Shown: positions 25,917 to 35,023 of the stretch, piece after piece
Layout of the letters: each line of letters begins with the position of its first letter
Position numbering within the stretch: the first letter of the stretch is position 1
DNA from: Teredinibacter turnerae T7901
GTDB taxonomy: Bacteria; Pseudomonadota; Gammaproteobacteria; Pseudomonadales; Cellvibrionaceae
Length of the DNA: 64,000 bases
NCBI RefSeq assembly: GCF_000023025.1
Contig: NC_012997.1
Location: 4,337,125-4,401,124, forward strand
Reading direction: 5' to 3'
The notes under the pieces: model-generated
Seen by the model: only the letters and a program-made list of their open reading frames with translations
Told to the model about the DNA's origin: nothing
Database searches by the model: none
Position numbers and translations under genes: made by a program

Positions 25917-26096
25917 CGGAAAAAGCCTCGCAACGGGTCTCTCATGCAAAAGAACCGTGTGGCTGGGGGAAAACGCCGCAGTCGCACGGCTCACACGTAA
26001 CTTCCGGTCGCCCGAAAGCGCTCGAGCCCAAGAAAAACAGTTCACAGACGTAGAATAGGAAGGACGCTCGCCGCACAGAAAGTTGCGGCAAAGGAA

Positions 26097-26357
26097 TCAG
26101 GCGAAGGCAAGACCGACGCCGTCGTCGGTAAGGCGCACCACCTTCAAATGGGTCTCGGAAACCCGGTCACATTCAGTATAGAGTTTGGCTTCGAACTCGT
26201 CGCCAATAGCAACAAAATGCACTAACTCCCTGCAACTCACAAAAACTCCGCTCTCGGAGATGTCGCGCGTTTCGGTAATCACATCACCAATTTCGCGGTG
26301 TTTCAAGCGCACCGCGCACTTCACTGGGGTTCTTCCGTGTTTGCGGAACTGAGACAT
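26097..26357 (-). CDS. PilZ-domain c-di-GMP-binding protein
   Basis: 86 residues from the ATG at 26357; a GTG at 26417 would add 20 residues of no PilZ character. The RxxxR motif (FRKHGRTPVK) and the D-x-S-x-x-G motif (DISESGVF) are both present, the two sequences that hold cyclic di-GMP in PilZ domains. The protein is a single PilZ domain with nothing else, so it probably acts as an adaptor. A small hairpin (GCCGCA/TGCGGC, 26070-26089) follows its stop on the minus strand. A PAS-GGDEF cyclase is encoded about 6 kb away, but no direct link is shown. Confidence 0.8.
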   Translation of the reverse strand: MSQFRKHGRTPVKCAVRLKHREIGDVITETRDISESGVFVSCRELVHFVAIGDEFEAKLYTECDRVSETHLKVVRLTDDGVGLAFA

Positions 26358-26475
26358 AATGATCTGATTTGTTGAATTAATGCCGAAGGTTTTCGCGCGA
26401 TATGATAAGTCTGTCACTCGGATTGATAGTGATCAAGAACAATCTAATACAAATTGAGAACAGGTTCCCTGCAAA

Positions 26476-26512
26476 AAATTTAAAAGGCGCGTCTCACAAA
26501 AAGACGGCGCCT
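26476..26512 (-). terminator. Rho-independent terminator of parC
   Basis: On the minus strand the hairpin AGGCGC-CGTCT ... AGAC-GCGCCT (26485-26512, one bulge) is followed by TTTTAAATTTTTT. It sits about 47 bases past the parC stop. Confidence 0.8.
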
Positions 26513-26558
26513 CAAACAGTCCTGCTCCTAAGCCCAGGAATAAGGACCAGGCAGATGG

Positions 26559-28805
26559 TTACTCCACCGTTACCGAATCCACTTTTTGGAACCCTCTCGG
26601 CAACTTGTTACCACGGCGACCGCGTTCACCAAGGTAATGCTCCAGGTCTTTGTATTTAAGACCCAGGTGACGTTTGCCGGAAAACACTTTGATGGTGCTC
26701 TTCTCGTTAAACACCACGAGTGCTACCACAAACTCTTCGCGACTTTGCACCCGTGCAGCAGGAATATTGATGATCTTATTACCTTTACCGCGAGCCAGCT
26801 CCGGCAATTCACTCACTGGGAACGCCAGCAGTCTCCCCTCATTGGAGAAGGCAGCCAGCCAACTGGCGTCTGTCGTTTCCAACAGTTGTGGCGCGAGCAC
26901 CCGGCCGCCAGCGGGCACGCTGAGCATCGCTTTACCCGAGCGATTTTTGGTGTAAAGGTCGCTCAGAGAGGCAATAAATCCGTAGCCCGCATCGGAAGCC
27001 AACAGCACTTTTTGGGTGTCGTCGCCCATTAACAGCCCTTCAAACACCGCGCCACTGGGCGGGTTTAGCCGCCCAGTCACTGGCTCACCCTGCCCCCGAG
27101 CAGAGGGCAGGGTGTGGGTTGGCAGCGCGTAGCTGCGCCCGGTGGAGTCGAGCAACAATGTCGCCTGACTACTTTTCCCGCGTGCAGCCACTCTGAAGCT
27201 GTCCCCGGCTTTATAGCTGAGCGCACTTGGATCGATATCGTGCCCTTTAGCGCTGCGGATCCAGCCCTTCTCCGACAATACAACCGTTACCGGCTCACTG
27301 GAGATAAGTTCGGTTTCACTGAACGCCTGTGCCTCACTGCGCTCAACCATTGGCGACCGACGAGCATCCCCGAACTCGTCGACCACCGCCAACAGTTCTT
27401 TTTTGATAAGGGTTTTCAAACGCCGGGCTGAATCGAGAATTTTTTGCAGCTCATCGCGTTCTTTTTCCAGCTTTTGCTGCTCGTCACGGATTTTCATTTC
27501 CTCGAGGCGCGCCAATTGCCGCAGCCGGGTATCGAGAATGTAATTCGCCTGGTCTTCACTCAGCTCGAAGCGCTCCATCAGCTTCTGCTTGGGGTGATCT
27601 TCGGTGCGAATAATATGGATAACTTCGTCGAGATTTAAGAAGGCGATCAACAGGCCGTCGAGCAGATGCAGGCGGCGCTCTACCCAATCGAGCCGATGCT
27701 GCAAACGGCGGCGCACAGTGACCATTCGGAAGCTGAGCCAGTCCTGCAGTATTTCGCGCAGCGACTTCACCCCCGGACGGCCGTCGATGCCAATCATGTT
27801 GAGGTTGATCCGGTAACTGCGCTCCAGGTCGGTGGTGGCGAACAGATGGTTCATCACCGCTTCCTGATCTATGCGATTGGAGCGCGGCACGATCACCAGC
27901 CGGATCGGGTTCTCGTGGTCCGACTCATCGCGCAAATCAGCAACCATAGGCAGTTTTTTAGCCTGCATTTGCGCGGCGATCTGCTCCAATATCTTGGCGC
28001 CACTCACCTGGTGCGGTAGCGCGGTGATCACGATATCGCCCTCTTCTTTACGCCACACCGCGCGCATCTTCATGCTGCCGCGACCGGTCTCGTACACCTT
28101 TTGCAAATCGGCTTTCGGGGTAATGATTTCGGCATCCGTCGGCATATCCGGGCCGGGAATAAATTCGCACAACTGCGCATTATCGGCGTCCGGGTTTTCC
28201 AGCAAGTGGATAGTCGCGTCCACCACCTCTCGCAGATTGTGGGGCGGAATGTCGGTCGCCATCCCCACCGCAATACCCGTGGTACCGTTGAGCAGTACTG
28301 TCGGCACGCGCGCGGGCAACACTTTGGGCTCATCCAGGGTGCCGTCGAAATTGGGCAGCCATTCCACCGTGCCTTGCGCCAATTCACTCAGCAGCACCTC
28401 GGTAAAGGCCGACAGCCGCGCCTCGGTGTAACGCATCGCGGCGAAGGATTTGGGATCGTCCTGTGAACCCCAGTTGCCCTGCCCGTCGACCAAAGGATAG
28501 CGGTACGAAAATGGCTGGGCCATAAGCACCATGGCCTCGTAGGCGGCACTATCACCGTGCGGGTGGAACTTACCGATCACGTCGCCCACGGTGCGCGCAG
28601 ACTTTTTATACTTGGCGCTGGCTTTGAGCCCCAGTTCACTCATCGCATATACAATGCGCCGCTGCACCGGTTTTAGCCCGTCGCCCACATGCGGAAGCGC
28701 GCGGTCGAGAATCACATACATGGAGTAATCCAGGTAGGCTTTCTCGGTGAAGACTTTAAGGGGTAATTGTTCGTCGGCGTAGGGAACCAGCGTGGACTCT
28801 GTCAT
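26559..28805 (-). CDS. parC: DNA topoisomerase IV subunit A
   Basis: 748 residues, close to the 752 of E. coli ParC. Cleaves and rejoins DNA with ParE to unlink daughter chromosomes. The N-terminal winged-helix core has the catalytic tyrosine Y126 ([11 protein letters not shown]) and the quinolone-determining segment HGDSAAYE, where S86 and E90 correspond by offset to S80 and E84 of E. coli, so it looks quinolone-sensitive at these positions. A coiled-coil arm (about 420-470) precedes the C-terminal beta-pinwheel with [13 protein letters not shown]. It stands alone with its own terminator; parE is not in the window. Confidence 0.97.
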   Translation of the reverse strand: MTESTLVPYADEQLPLKVFTEKAYLDYSMYVILDRALPHVGDGLKPVQRRIVYAMSELGLKASAKYKKSARTVGDVIGKFHPHGDSAAYEAMVLMAQPFSYRYPLVDGQGNWGSQDDPKSFAAMRYTEARLSAFTEVLLSELAQGTVEWLPNFDGTLDEPKVLPARVPTVLLNGTTGIAVGMATDIPPHNLREVVDATIHLLENPDADNAQLCEFIPGPDMPTDAEIITPKADLQKVYETGRGSMKMRAVWRKEEGDIVITALPHQVSGAKILEQIAAQMQAKKLPMVADLRDESDHENPIRLVIVPRSNRIDQEAVMNHLFATTDLERSYRINLNMIGIDGRPGVKSLREILQDWLSFRMVTVRRRLQHRLDWVERRLHLLDGLLIAFLNLDEVIHIIRTEDHPKQKLMERFELSEDQANYILDTRLRQLARLEEMKIRDEQQKLEKERDELQKILDSARRLKTLIKKELLAVVDEFGDARRSPMVERSEAQAFSETELISSEPVTVVLSEKGWIRSAKGHDIDPSALSYKAGDSFRVAARGKSSQATLLLDSTGRSYALPTHTLPSARGQGEPVTGRLNPPSGAVFEGLLMGDDTQKVLLASDAGYGFIASLSDLYTKNRSGKAMLSVPAGGRVLAPQLLETTDASWLAAFSNEGRLLAFPVSELPELARGKGNKIINIPAARVQSREEFVVALVVFNEKSTIKVFSGKRHLGLKYKDLEHYLGERGRRGNKLPRGFQKVDSVTVE

Positions 28806-28888
28806 GAAAATCGTCTTTTTATGTTGGGCAGCGGTCTGTTACAAAGGCGAAGATTCTAGCAGATTCTACAGAAGGGAAAGAAAGCGAC

Positions 28889-29608
28889 ATGCTCGAGCAG
28901 GACGTAGATCGTAACGTATTCAACCAGCCAGTTGGCCAATTAGTAGACTGGCAACCGCCACAGTGGCCCCCGGCAAACACCCTGCGCGGCAGCTACGCTT
29001 CACTGGAACGGCTGCGACCCGACGACCACACAGCACCGCTCTGGAACCAGATAAGCGCACCGCAACACGACGCCCTCTGGACGTATCTGCCGTACGGCCC
29101 GTTCCCGGATCTGGCCAGTTTTAACGGCTGGATGACCGCGCTGGAAGACAGTACTAACGCGCTGTTTTACGTTATTCACAACTTACAGGGGCAGCCACTT
29201 GGGCAATTCGCACTGAGTAGTATCGACCGCCAGCACGGCGTTGTTGAGCTGGCCCACGTATTGTTCGGCCCCGCCCTCAAGCAGTCCACAATCGCCACTG
29301 AAGCTGTTTATCTGGTCCTGCAACAGATTTTTGCGCTGGGTTTTCGCCGCTGCTTCTGGAAATGCAACGCACTGAACGAGGCATCTCGTCGCGCCGCCGT
29401 GCGGTTTGGCTTTCAATTCGAGGGGGTTTTCCGCCAGGCAATGGTCGTCAAAGGTCGCAACCGGGATACCGCCTGGTTCGGAATGACTCAAACCGATTGG
29501 TGCCTGGCACAAGACGCCTACAGGCGTTGGCTGGATGCTGCGAATTTCCACCCAGACGGCAAACAAAAGCAATCCTTGCGTACGCTGATGACAGGGAACC
29601 AAATCTGA
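28889..29608 (+). CDS. GNAT-family N-acetyltransferase (RimJ/RimL type)
   Basis: 239-residue cytoplasmic acyltransferase. The N-terminal segment LRGSYASLERLRPDDHTAPL and the core GQFALSSIDRQHGVVELAHV, AVYLVLQQIFALGFRRCFWK and NEASRRAAVRFGFQFEGVFR follow the RimJ/RimL-like GNAT layout. Acetyl-CoA is the expected donor; the acceptor is unknown. GAAGGGAAAG lies upstream of the ATG. It is divergent from parC (83-base shared promoter region) and is followed 43 bases later by a thioredoxin-like gene, so the two may be co-transcribed. Confidence 0.9.
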   Translation: MLEQDVDRNVFNQPVGQLVDWQPPQWPPANTLRGSYASLERLRPDDHTAPLWNQISAPQHDALWTYLPYGPFPDLASFNGWMTALEDSTNALFYVIHNLQGQPLGQFALSSIDRQHGVVELAHVLFGPALKQSTIATEAVYLVLQQIFALGFRRCFWKCNALNEASRRAAVRFGFQFEGVFRQAMVVKGRNRDTAWFGMTQTDWCLAQDAYRRWLDAANFHPDGKQKQSLRTLMTGNQI

Positions 29609-29651
29609 GATCACCGTTCTATAGCTTCACTCAGCAACGTTATCAGGTGCT

Positions 29652-30182
29652 ATGTTCAGACTCAGTTTATTTGTATGTGTTATCGCGTGTTGTATTGTGG
29701 CGCGCCCCAGTTCTGCCGACGTGCATCGCCTGCAGGAAGGCGACGTTGCGCCAGACTGGATGATGACCGATATTGAGGGCCACAATTATTCGCTCTACCA
29801 GGAGCTGGACAGCGGCAGACAGGTCGTAATGGTGTTTTGGTCTACCTGGTGCAAATTCTGTAAGGTGATGTTGCCGGAAATGAACCTGTTCAAACAGAGC
29901 CTCGATGACGACACCCGTATCTTTGCGTTGAATATTTGGGAAAGTGGCGACCCAGTCGCCTACTTCGACACCCGGAATATCGATATTCCACTGATGCTTC
30001 GCGCCGACGACATTGCTGATCGTTACAAAATTGACTCGACGCCAGGCCTTGTTTTTATCGGTACCGACAAACGCATTCGCTATATCCGCAGTAGCCGCGA
30101 GAATTTAAGCGATACCATGCGCCACCTGCAGTTACTGGTTATCAAAGACCGCGCAAAACACGCGTCGAATTCAGGAGGTTAG
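29652..30182 (+). CDS. TlpA-like thioredoxin-fold protein
   Basis: 176 residues. The signal peptide (about 1-22, ending RPSSA) is followed by a redoxin/TlpA fold with active site WCKFC (C67, C70) in VMVFWSTWCKFCKVMLPE and the cis-Pro loop DSTPGLVF. Export to the periplasm and a role in thiol-disulfide exchange are expected. The CKFC dipeptide differs from the CGPC of the other TlpA-like protein in this window, so the redox potential and partners probably differ. It follows a GNAT gene; no partner gene is evident. Confidence 0.88.
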   Translation: MFRLSLFVCVIACCIVARPSSADVHRLQEGDVAPDWMMTDIEGHNYSLYQELDSGRQVVMVFWSTWCKFCKVMLPEMNLFKQSLDDDTRIFALNIWESGDPVAYFDTRNIDIPLMLRADDIADRYKIDSTPGLVFIGTDKRIRYIRSSRENLSDTMRHLQLLVIKDRAKHASNSGG

Positions 30183-30193
30183 GGAGAGCAACG

Positions 30194-30580
30194 TTAGTCG
30201 GACAAGTCTTCAGCGGCGCTGTCGACATCCTCTAACAAATCGAGAGGCTCCACTTCGAGCCCTTCGAGGGAAGAGTCCCAATTGGGGCCAACGAGTAACA
30301 GATCTTCGTGCATACCGGGCAGCCAATCGTCCAGCAGCTCTTCAAGTGAAATGGGGACGACCTTGTAATCGCGCCACTCCTCACGGCAGTGTAGCTCTGC
30401 GTAATCCGGCTGCGACCATAACGGCAGTACATCGAGATCTTCGTTGGATAGTGCAGGACAGAGCGCCCAGCCTTCGTCGTTCTCCAGCCCCCATACACAA
30501 CCGGTGGCAAGCGCCTCTTCGATGAAAAGGTCGTAATTTTCATCAAAATCAGTGCTGAGTAATTCGTCTTGGTCGGACAT
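30194..30580 (-). CDS. DUF2750 acidic protein
   Basis: 128 residues, strongly acidic (many Asp/Glu at both ends). It matches the DUF2750 pattern: GCVWGLENDEGWALCPA, DLDVLPLWSQPDYAELHC, SLEELLDDWLPGMHEDLLLV. The family has no established function. A good AAGGGG site lies upstream of the ATG on the minus strand. It is convergent with the thioredoxin gene, with only 11 bases between the two stops. Confidence 0.85.
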   Translation of the reverse strand: MSDQDELLSTDFDENYDLFIEEALATGCVWGLENDEGWALCPALSNEDLDVLPLWSQPDYAELHCREEWRDYKVVPISLEELLDDWLPGMHEDLLLVGPNWDSSLEGLEVEPLDLLEDVDSAAEDLSD

Positions 30581-30715
30581 GATAGCCCCTTGATACAGGT
30601 GGAGAAACTAAGTGAGAGCCGCGTCGCCGCGCCAACTCACACTCGAAATGTAGCGCAAGTGTGACACTTCCAACAGCGGGTTTCCATTGGGTTATTGCGC
30701 GCAAATTGACGCGGA

Positions 30716-31363
30716 TCAGCCAAATCGGCTGTCGCTGACAAATGGGTTGGTCCGCCGCTCTTCACCAAAGGTGGACGTCGGTCCATGCCCGGGCACAAAT
30801 GTTATATCGTCGCCGAGCGGGAATAATTTTTCACGAATCGACGCAATCAGGCTGGCGTGGTCACCTCTCGGGAAATCCGTGCGACCAATAGACCCGGCAA
30901 AGAGTACATCGCCGACAAACGCCATTTTGCTGTGTTTTTCGAACAGCACGACATGGCCGGGGGTGTGCCCCGGGCAGTGCAGTACCTCGAGGGTCAGTTT
31001 GCCGAGCGCAATCTGGTCGCCGTCATTGAGCCAGCGATCCGGATTGAATGGCGGTACCGGCGCAAAGTTCATCATCCTGGCTTGGTCAGCCAGCGCGGAG
31101 AGCCAAAAGCCGTCACCTTGATGCGGCCCGATAACAGGCACTTCCAGTGCAGCTTTTAGCTCAGCAGTACCGCCAACATGGTCCAAATGCCCGTGCGTAA
31201 GAATGATTTTTTCAACATGTATGTCCAGCCTGTCCAGCAAGCCCGTTATCGAGGCAATGTCACCACCCGGGTCAATCACCGCAGCAGAACCGGTTTGATC
31301 GCACCAAATAACGGAGCAATTCTGCTGATAAGGGGTAACTGGCTGGATGCGATACTGCAACAT
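30716..31363 (-). CDS. MBL-fold metallo-hydrolase (glyoxalase II-like, YcbL type)
   Basis: 215 residues from the ATG at 31363 (MLQYRIQPVTPYQQNCSV), chosen for the AGGAAG site upstream; an earlier ATG at 31414 has none. Metallo-beta-lactamase motifs are present: THGHLDHVGG, the His in HCPGHTPGH, the Asp in FVGDVLFAGSIGRTDFP, and the final FVPGHGPTS. This is the YcbL/glyoxalase-II-like subgroup, cytoplasmic, with two bound metal ions. The natural thioester substrate is unknown. It is divergent from the CheC-like gene. Confidence 0.9.
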   Translation of the reverse strand: MLQYRIQPVTPYQQNCSVIWCDQTGSAAVIDPGGDIASITGLLDRLDIHVEKIILTHGHLDHVGGTAELKAALEVPVIGPHQGDGFWLSALADQARMMNFAPVPPFNPDRWLNDGDQIALGKLTLEVLHCPGHTPGHVVLFEKHSKMAFVGDVLFAGSIGRTDFPRGDHASLIASIREKLFPLGDDITFVPGHGPTSTFGEERRTNPFVSDSRFG

Positions 31364-31465
31364 AATAGTGCTTCCTTTCTCAGGCATGGAAATTTCCCGG
31401 CATTTTAGCGGCACCCGACTAGAATAGTTAATACCTTGCGCAAATTATAAGGTCGACACCAACCA

Positions 31466-32077
31466 ATGAGTCTGATTGCAAACCTCAGCGAAGAACATCG
31501 CGACTGCCTGCAGGAGATCGCCAACGTAGCCATGGGCCGAGCTGGAGATCGTCTCGCCCGGCTGCTGGATACCTTCGTTATCTTATCGATTCCGCACATC
31601 GCTGTAATGCGGCCCAGCGATATTGCCATGGCTTTGCAATCCATCGACTCTCGTGAATCCGTATCAGGTGTATGTCAGGGCTTTATTGGCGGCGGGATTT
31701 CCGGTGAAGCCATGCTACTGTTTAACGACACCAGTTTTAGCGATCTGGCAAAACTGATGAAGTACGACGACGAGATGGACCACCAGGCCGAGCGCGAACT
31801 GCTGATGGACACCACAAATGTGTTGTTTGGCGCCTGTCTCAAAGGTATTGGCGAGCAGATCGACCTGGAGTTCAGTTACGGCTCCCCGATGGTACTGGGT
31901 CAGCATGTTCGAGTATCGGAACTGCTTAATTTGAACAGCAATCGGTGGGATTATGCGCTCGTCACGGAAATCAACTATCAGCTCGAAGGTTACGATGTTA
32001 ATTGCGACATGCTGATTGTTCTAACCGATGATTCCATGGACATATTACTGAAGAAACTCGATTACCTTCTGGCATAA
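31466..32077 (+). CDS. CheC-like chemotaxis phosphatase
   Basis: 203 residues with two CheC helices: CLQEIANVAMGRAGDRLARL near the N-terminus and ELLMDTTNVLFGACLKGIGE in the middle. In known CheC/CheX proteins the Glu and Asn of such helices remove phosphate from CheY. In the second helix the acidic residue is Asp (MDTTN), so only the first site looks classical. AAGGT precedes the ATG. The next gene, 22 bases on, encodes a PAS-GGDEF cyclase, followed by a chemoreceptor, suggesting a shared sensory pathway. Confidence 0.8.
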   Translation: MSLIANLSEEHRDCLQEIANVAMGRAGDRLARLLDTFVILSIPHIAVMRPSDIAMALQSIDSRESVSGVCQGFIGGGISGEAMLLFNDTSFSDLAKLMKYDDEMDHQAERELLMDTTNVLFGACLKGIGEQIDLEFSYGSPMVLGQHVRVSELLNLNSNRWDYALVTEINYQLEGYDVNCDMLIVLTDDSMDILLKKLDYLLA

Positions 32078-32098
32078 AAGGCATACCCACACGCGACA

Positions 32099-33058
32099 AT
32101 GGCTTCAGACACGAATTTTATCGAAGACTTTCACTGGCTCATGGATGTCCTGCAGGACATAGACGTGGGCCTGGTGATATTGAATCGCGAATTTGAAGTC
32201 GAGCTGTGGAACAGTTTTATGCAAAACCACAGCGCTCGCATGCCCGACGAGGTACTCGGCCACAGTATTTTCGAGCTGTTCCCCGAACTGCCTGCCAGCT
32301 GGTTTAAGCGCAAAGCCGAAGCGGTATTTGTGCTGCACAATTCAGCATTCACCACCTGGGAACAACGGCCTTATTTGTTCCGCTTCAAGAGCTACCGGCC
32401 GATCACCAGTATCGCCGAGTACATGTACCAGAACAGTACAGTGATTCCCCTTACCGACACCCGCGGGCAGGTCAACCACATTTGCCTGATAATATATGAC
32501 GTGACGGAAGTCGCGGTTAACCGGCTGCAATTGCAAGCCGCGAATGCGAAGCTGCACACCCTAAGCCGCACCGACGGGCTCACCGGGCTGCTTAACCGCA
32601 AATCCTGGGAAACCGAACTCCACGTGGAATTCCGTCGTTTCCAGCGGCATCAGCATGGCAGTTCACTGCTGATGTTTGATATCGACCACTTTAAAAGGGT
32701 TAACGATACCTACGGCCACCCCACCGGAGACGAGGTGATCCGCCGCACCGCAAAGGTGGTAAAAGACGCCTTACGCGATATCGATGTCGCCGGGCGTTAC
32801 GGTGGCGAAGAGTTCGCTGTCATTCTCACAGACACGGACGCCAGCGGTGCCAAGGTTGTGGCAGAGAGGCTGCGCACGACTATTGAACAACTCACCATTA
32901 CCCACGAAGGCAACTCCCTCCAGTTCACGATCAGCCTGGGAATTGCTGAGCTCAATCCCTCCATCACGGACCCAGGCGCCTGGATCGAGGCCGCCGACCG
33001 CGCACTCTACAAAGCCAAGCACGCTGGTAGAAACAACAGCGTTATTTTCAGCAATTAG
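32099..33058 (+). CDS. PAS-GGDEF diguanylate cyclase
   Basis: 319 residues. A PAS domain (about 10-130, DVGLVILNREFEVELWNSFM) is followed by a short linker and a GGDEF domain (about 155-315). The catalytic motif is GGEEF (in RYGGEEFAVIL), with an RxxD product-inhibition site (RDID) five residues before it. The enzyme should therefore make cyclic di-GMP and be feedback-controlled. No membrane span or signal peptide, so cytoplasmic. It follows the CheC-like gene by 22 bases and probably shares its transcript. Confidence 0.93.
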   Translation: MASDTNFIEDFHWLMDVLQDIDVGLVILNREFEVELWNSFMQNHSARMPDEVLGHSIFELFPELPASWFKRKAEAVFVLHNSAFTTWEQRPYLFRFKSYRPITSIAEYMYQNSTVIPLTDTRGQVNHICLIIYDVTEVAVNRLQLQAANAKLHTLSRTDGLTGLLNRKSWETELHVEFRRFQRHQHGSSLLMFDIDHFKRVNDTYGHPTGDEVIRRTAKVVKDALRDIDVAGRYGGEEFAVILTDTDASGAKVVAERLRTTIEQLTITHEGNSLQFTISLGIAELNPSITDPGAWIEAADRALYKAKHAGRNNSVIFSN

Positions 33059-33398
33059 TCTGAAATTTGGCATTAAGAATTCCTTTCTCCTGACGATAAC
33101 CTTTTTGTGACCATGAGGCATGGTGGCGCGCACTATGGAATTAAAAATGATAATAACGCCGGCCTTAATACCTCCGTCACAAAAATTTTGAACTAGACTT
33201 GGAAAGTATTACTCAAGCTGAAACACGTCCCAGGCAGTCGATTAATACTGCAACGGGGCCCGCCACCTTGAGTGAGACGCTCTTAGCTGGGGAAAAAGCC
33301 CTGGGGTCAAAATGCGGTCACACCCTCCCGCAATCAGCAGACCCTCAACAACGACTCGACAGAATTTTGCATACTGCTGTATGAACAGGTGACAACCT
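33059..33398. other. Intergenic region upstream of the chemoreceptor
   Basis: 340 bases without a recognised gene. A 61-codon frame from a TTG at 33199 has no ribosome site or family resemblance. A short hairpin ACCATG/CATGGT lies at 33110-33124. I looked for a c-di-GMP riboswitch signature and a flagellar sigma-28 promoter and found neither. Confidence 0.45.
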
Positions 33399-34895
33399 AT
33401 GATTAAAAAATCACTATCCAATAAGCTGATGGCAACCGTCACGCTCGCCATTGTCGTGGTGGCAGCTTTGATTCTCGCCATCAGCTACCGGCTGATGGCG
33501 ACCGGGGAGCAGCACAGCTTTGAGGAAGACGTTAAAAGTGAACTGGGGCTCATCAACTCGTCGCTGGCAGAACCCGTGTTTGCCTATGATTTTCAACAAA
33601 TCGAGGCTATTGCCAAATCGCTGGTCAACACGTCCTTAATCCACGAGATCAGCATTACCGACCACCGAGGCAAAGAACTGGCCGCTGCCAAGCCTAGGGA
33701 TGAATCCGATAAAGCAGAAAAAGTGGAAAAGCGCGGCGTTGAAATCGTGCGCGGCAACGAAGTGATCGGCAAGTACAACATAGTCTTCTCAAAGAAAGAC
33801 ATGGAAGCGGTGCTCTACCACCAGATCCACTCCGGCATTATCATGGTGGCAACGCTCACCGTCTGCATTTTGTTCACTGTTTACCTGCTCACAAAACATA
33901 TTATTGTTAAACCGATGTCGGTGGTTACGGAGCGGCTGTCAAAAATCGCTGAGGGCGGCGGTGACCTGACAACGCGCCTGCCAGTGCGCAGTGGCGACGA
34001 AATCGCTGAGCTCGCCGACAACTTCAACCAGGTAATTGAACAGATCGCCACGATTATCCGTGCGGTAATGATGGTTACCGATAAATTCGGTATCAATGTG
34101 GAGCAAATGAGTCACGCCACAGCCAGCACAGTTGACTCCACTGGTCAGCAATTGCGTGAAATTGAACAGGTCGCCGCCGCACTTAACGAACTCTCTGCCT
34201 CTGCTGAAGAGGTGGCCCGCTCCGCAGGTCAAACCGCCGATCGAACCAAAGAAACCAGCAAAGCCGCGGTAGAAGGTACCCAGGTGGTGAAATCGTCACA
34301 AGATACCATCCAGCGCCTCACTGGTCAGATCGAAGCTACCGCAGAGAAAATTCAGGTGCTGAAAAACAACAGCGAAAATATCGGTTCGGTGATGGAAGTT
34401 ATCCGTTCTATTGCGGAACAAACCAATCTGCTGGCGTTAAACGCGGCAATTGAAGCGGCGCGCGCAGGTGAACAGGGCCGCGGCTTCGCGGTTGTGGCCG
34501 ACGAAGTGCGCTCCCTCGCACAGAAAACCCAGACCTCTACCGAAGAAATCGAGTCCATAATTTTACAGCTGCAAAAAGCGGCTGACGAGGCTCACCAGTC
34601 GATGAACACCAGCATCGCGTCAGTTCAGGAAACCATCGAAACGGGCATTAAAGTTGAAGAGGCGCTCGAGCTGATTAAAGGTAACGTTACCACGATCAAC
34701 GACATGAACCATCAGATCGCAACCGCAGCGAACGAGCAGAGCTCAGTGGCCAACGAGGTGAGCAAAATTATCTCGGCGATCTTCTCGCTGTCTGAAAAAG
34801 TGTCCGGCAACGCAAAAGTCGTAAGTGAAAACGCTGAACAACTGGCGATCGAAAGTGACGAACTGAAACAGCAAATTGATAAGTTTGTGGTTTAA
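33399..34895 (+). CDS. Methyl-accepting chemotaxis protein
   Basis: 498 residues. TM1 is about 10-32 and TM2 about 146-165. Between them lies a periplasmic part of about 110 residues, too short for a double-Cache domain. A HAMP domain follows (about 165-220, [20 protein letters not shown]) and then the cytoplasmic signalling tip [35 protein letters not shown]. It should control CheA at the inner membrane; the ligand is unknown. It sits after a CheC-like and a GGDEF gene on the same strand, 340 bases away, and ends in a clear terminator. Confidence 0.95.
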   Translation: MIKKSLSNKLMATVTLAIVVVAALILAISYRLMATGEQHSFEEDVKSELGLINSSLAEPVFAYDFQQIEAIAKSLVNTSLIHEISITDHRGKELAAAKPRDESDKAEKVEKRGVEIVRGNEVIGKYNIVFSKKDMEAVLYHQIHSGIIMVATLTVCILFTVYLLTKHIIVKPMSVVTERLSKIAEGGGDLTTRLPVRSGDEIAELADNFNQVIEQIATIIRAVMMVTDKFGINVEQMSHATASTVDSTGQQLREIEQVAAALNELSASAEEVARSAGQTADRTKETSKAAVEGTQVVKSSQDTIQRLTGQIEATAEKIQVLKNNSENIGSVMEVIRSIAEQTNLLALNAAIEAARAGEQGRGFAVVADEVRSLAQKTQTSTEEIESIILQLQKAADEAHQSMNTSIASVQETIETGIKVEEALELIKGNVTTINDMNHQIATAANEQSSVANEVSKIISAIFSLSEKVSGNAKVVSENAEQLAIESDELKQQIDKFVV

Positions 34896-34915
34896 GCCAA
34901 AAACCAAACGCATCT

Positions 34916-34940
34916 AAGCCGGGCCACGCCCGGCTTTTTT
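34916..34940 (+). terminator. Rho-independent terminator after the chemoreceptor gene
   Basis: The arms AAGCCGGGC (34916-34924) and GCCCGGCTT (34928-34936) enclose a 3-base loop and run into a T tract. Confidence 0.9.
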
Positions 34941-35023
34941 ATAGGGTGACGCAGTGTTTCTCTCAAGGTGATGCCCGTCACCTGCCCAACCCGGTGGTAA
35001 ACTAACGCCAAACCAACAATAAG

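Noticed and set aside
33059-33398. Cyclic di-GMP riboswitch or small gene upstream of the chemoreceptor
   Set aside because: No conserved riboswitch core was found, and the 61-codon frame starts at TTG without a ribosome site.
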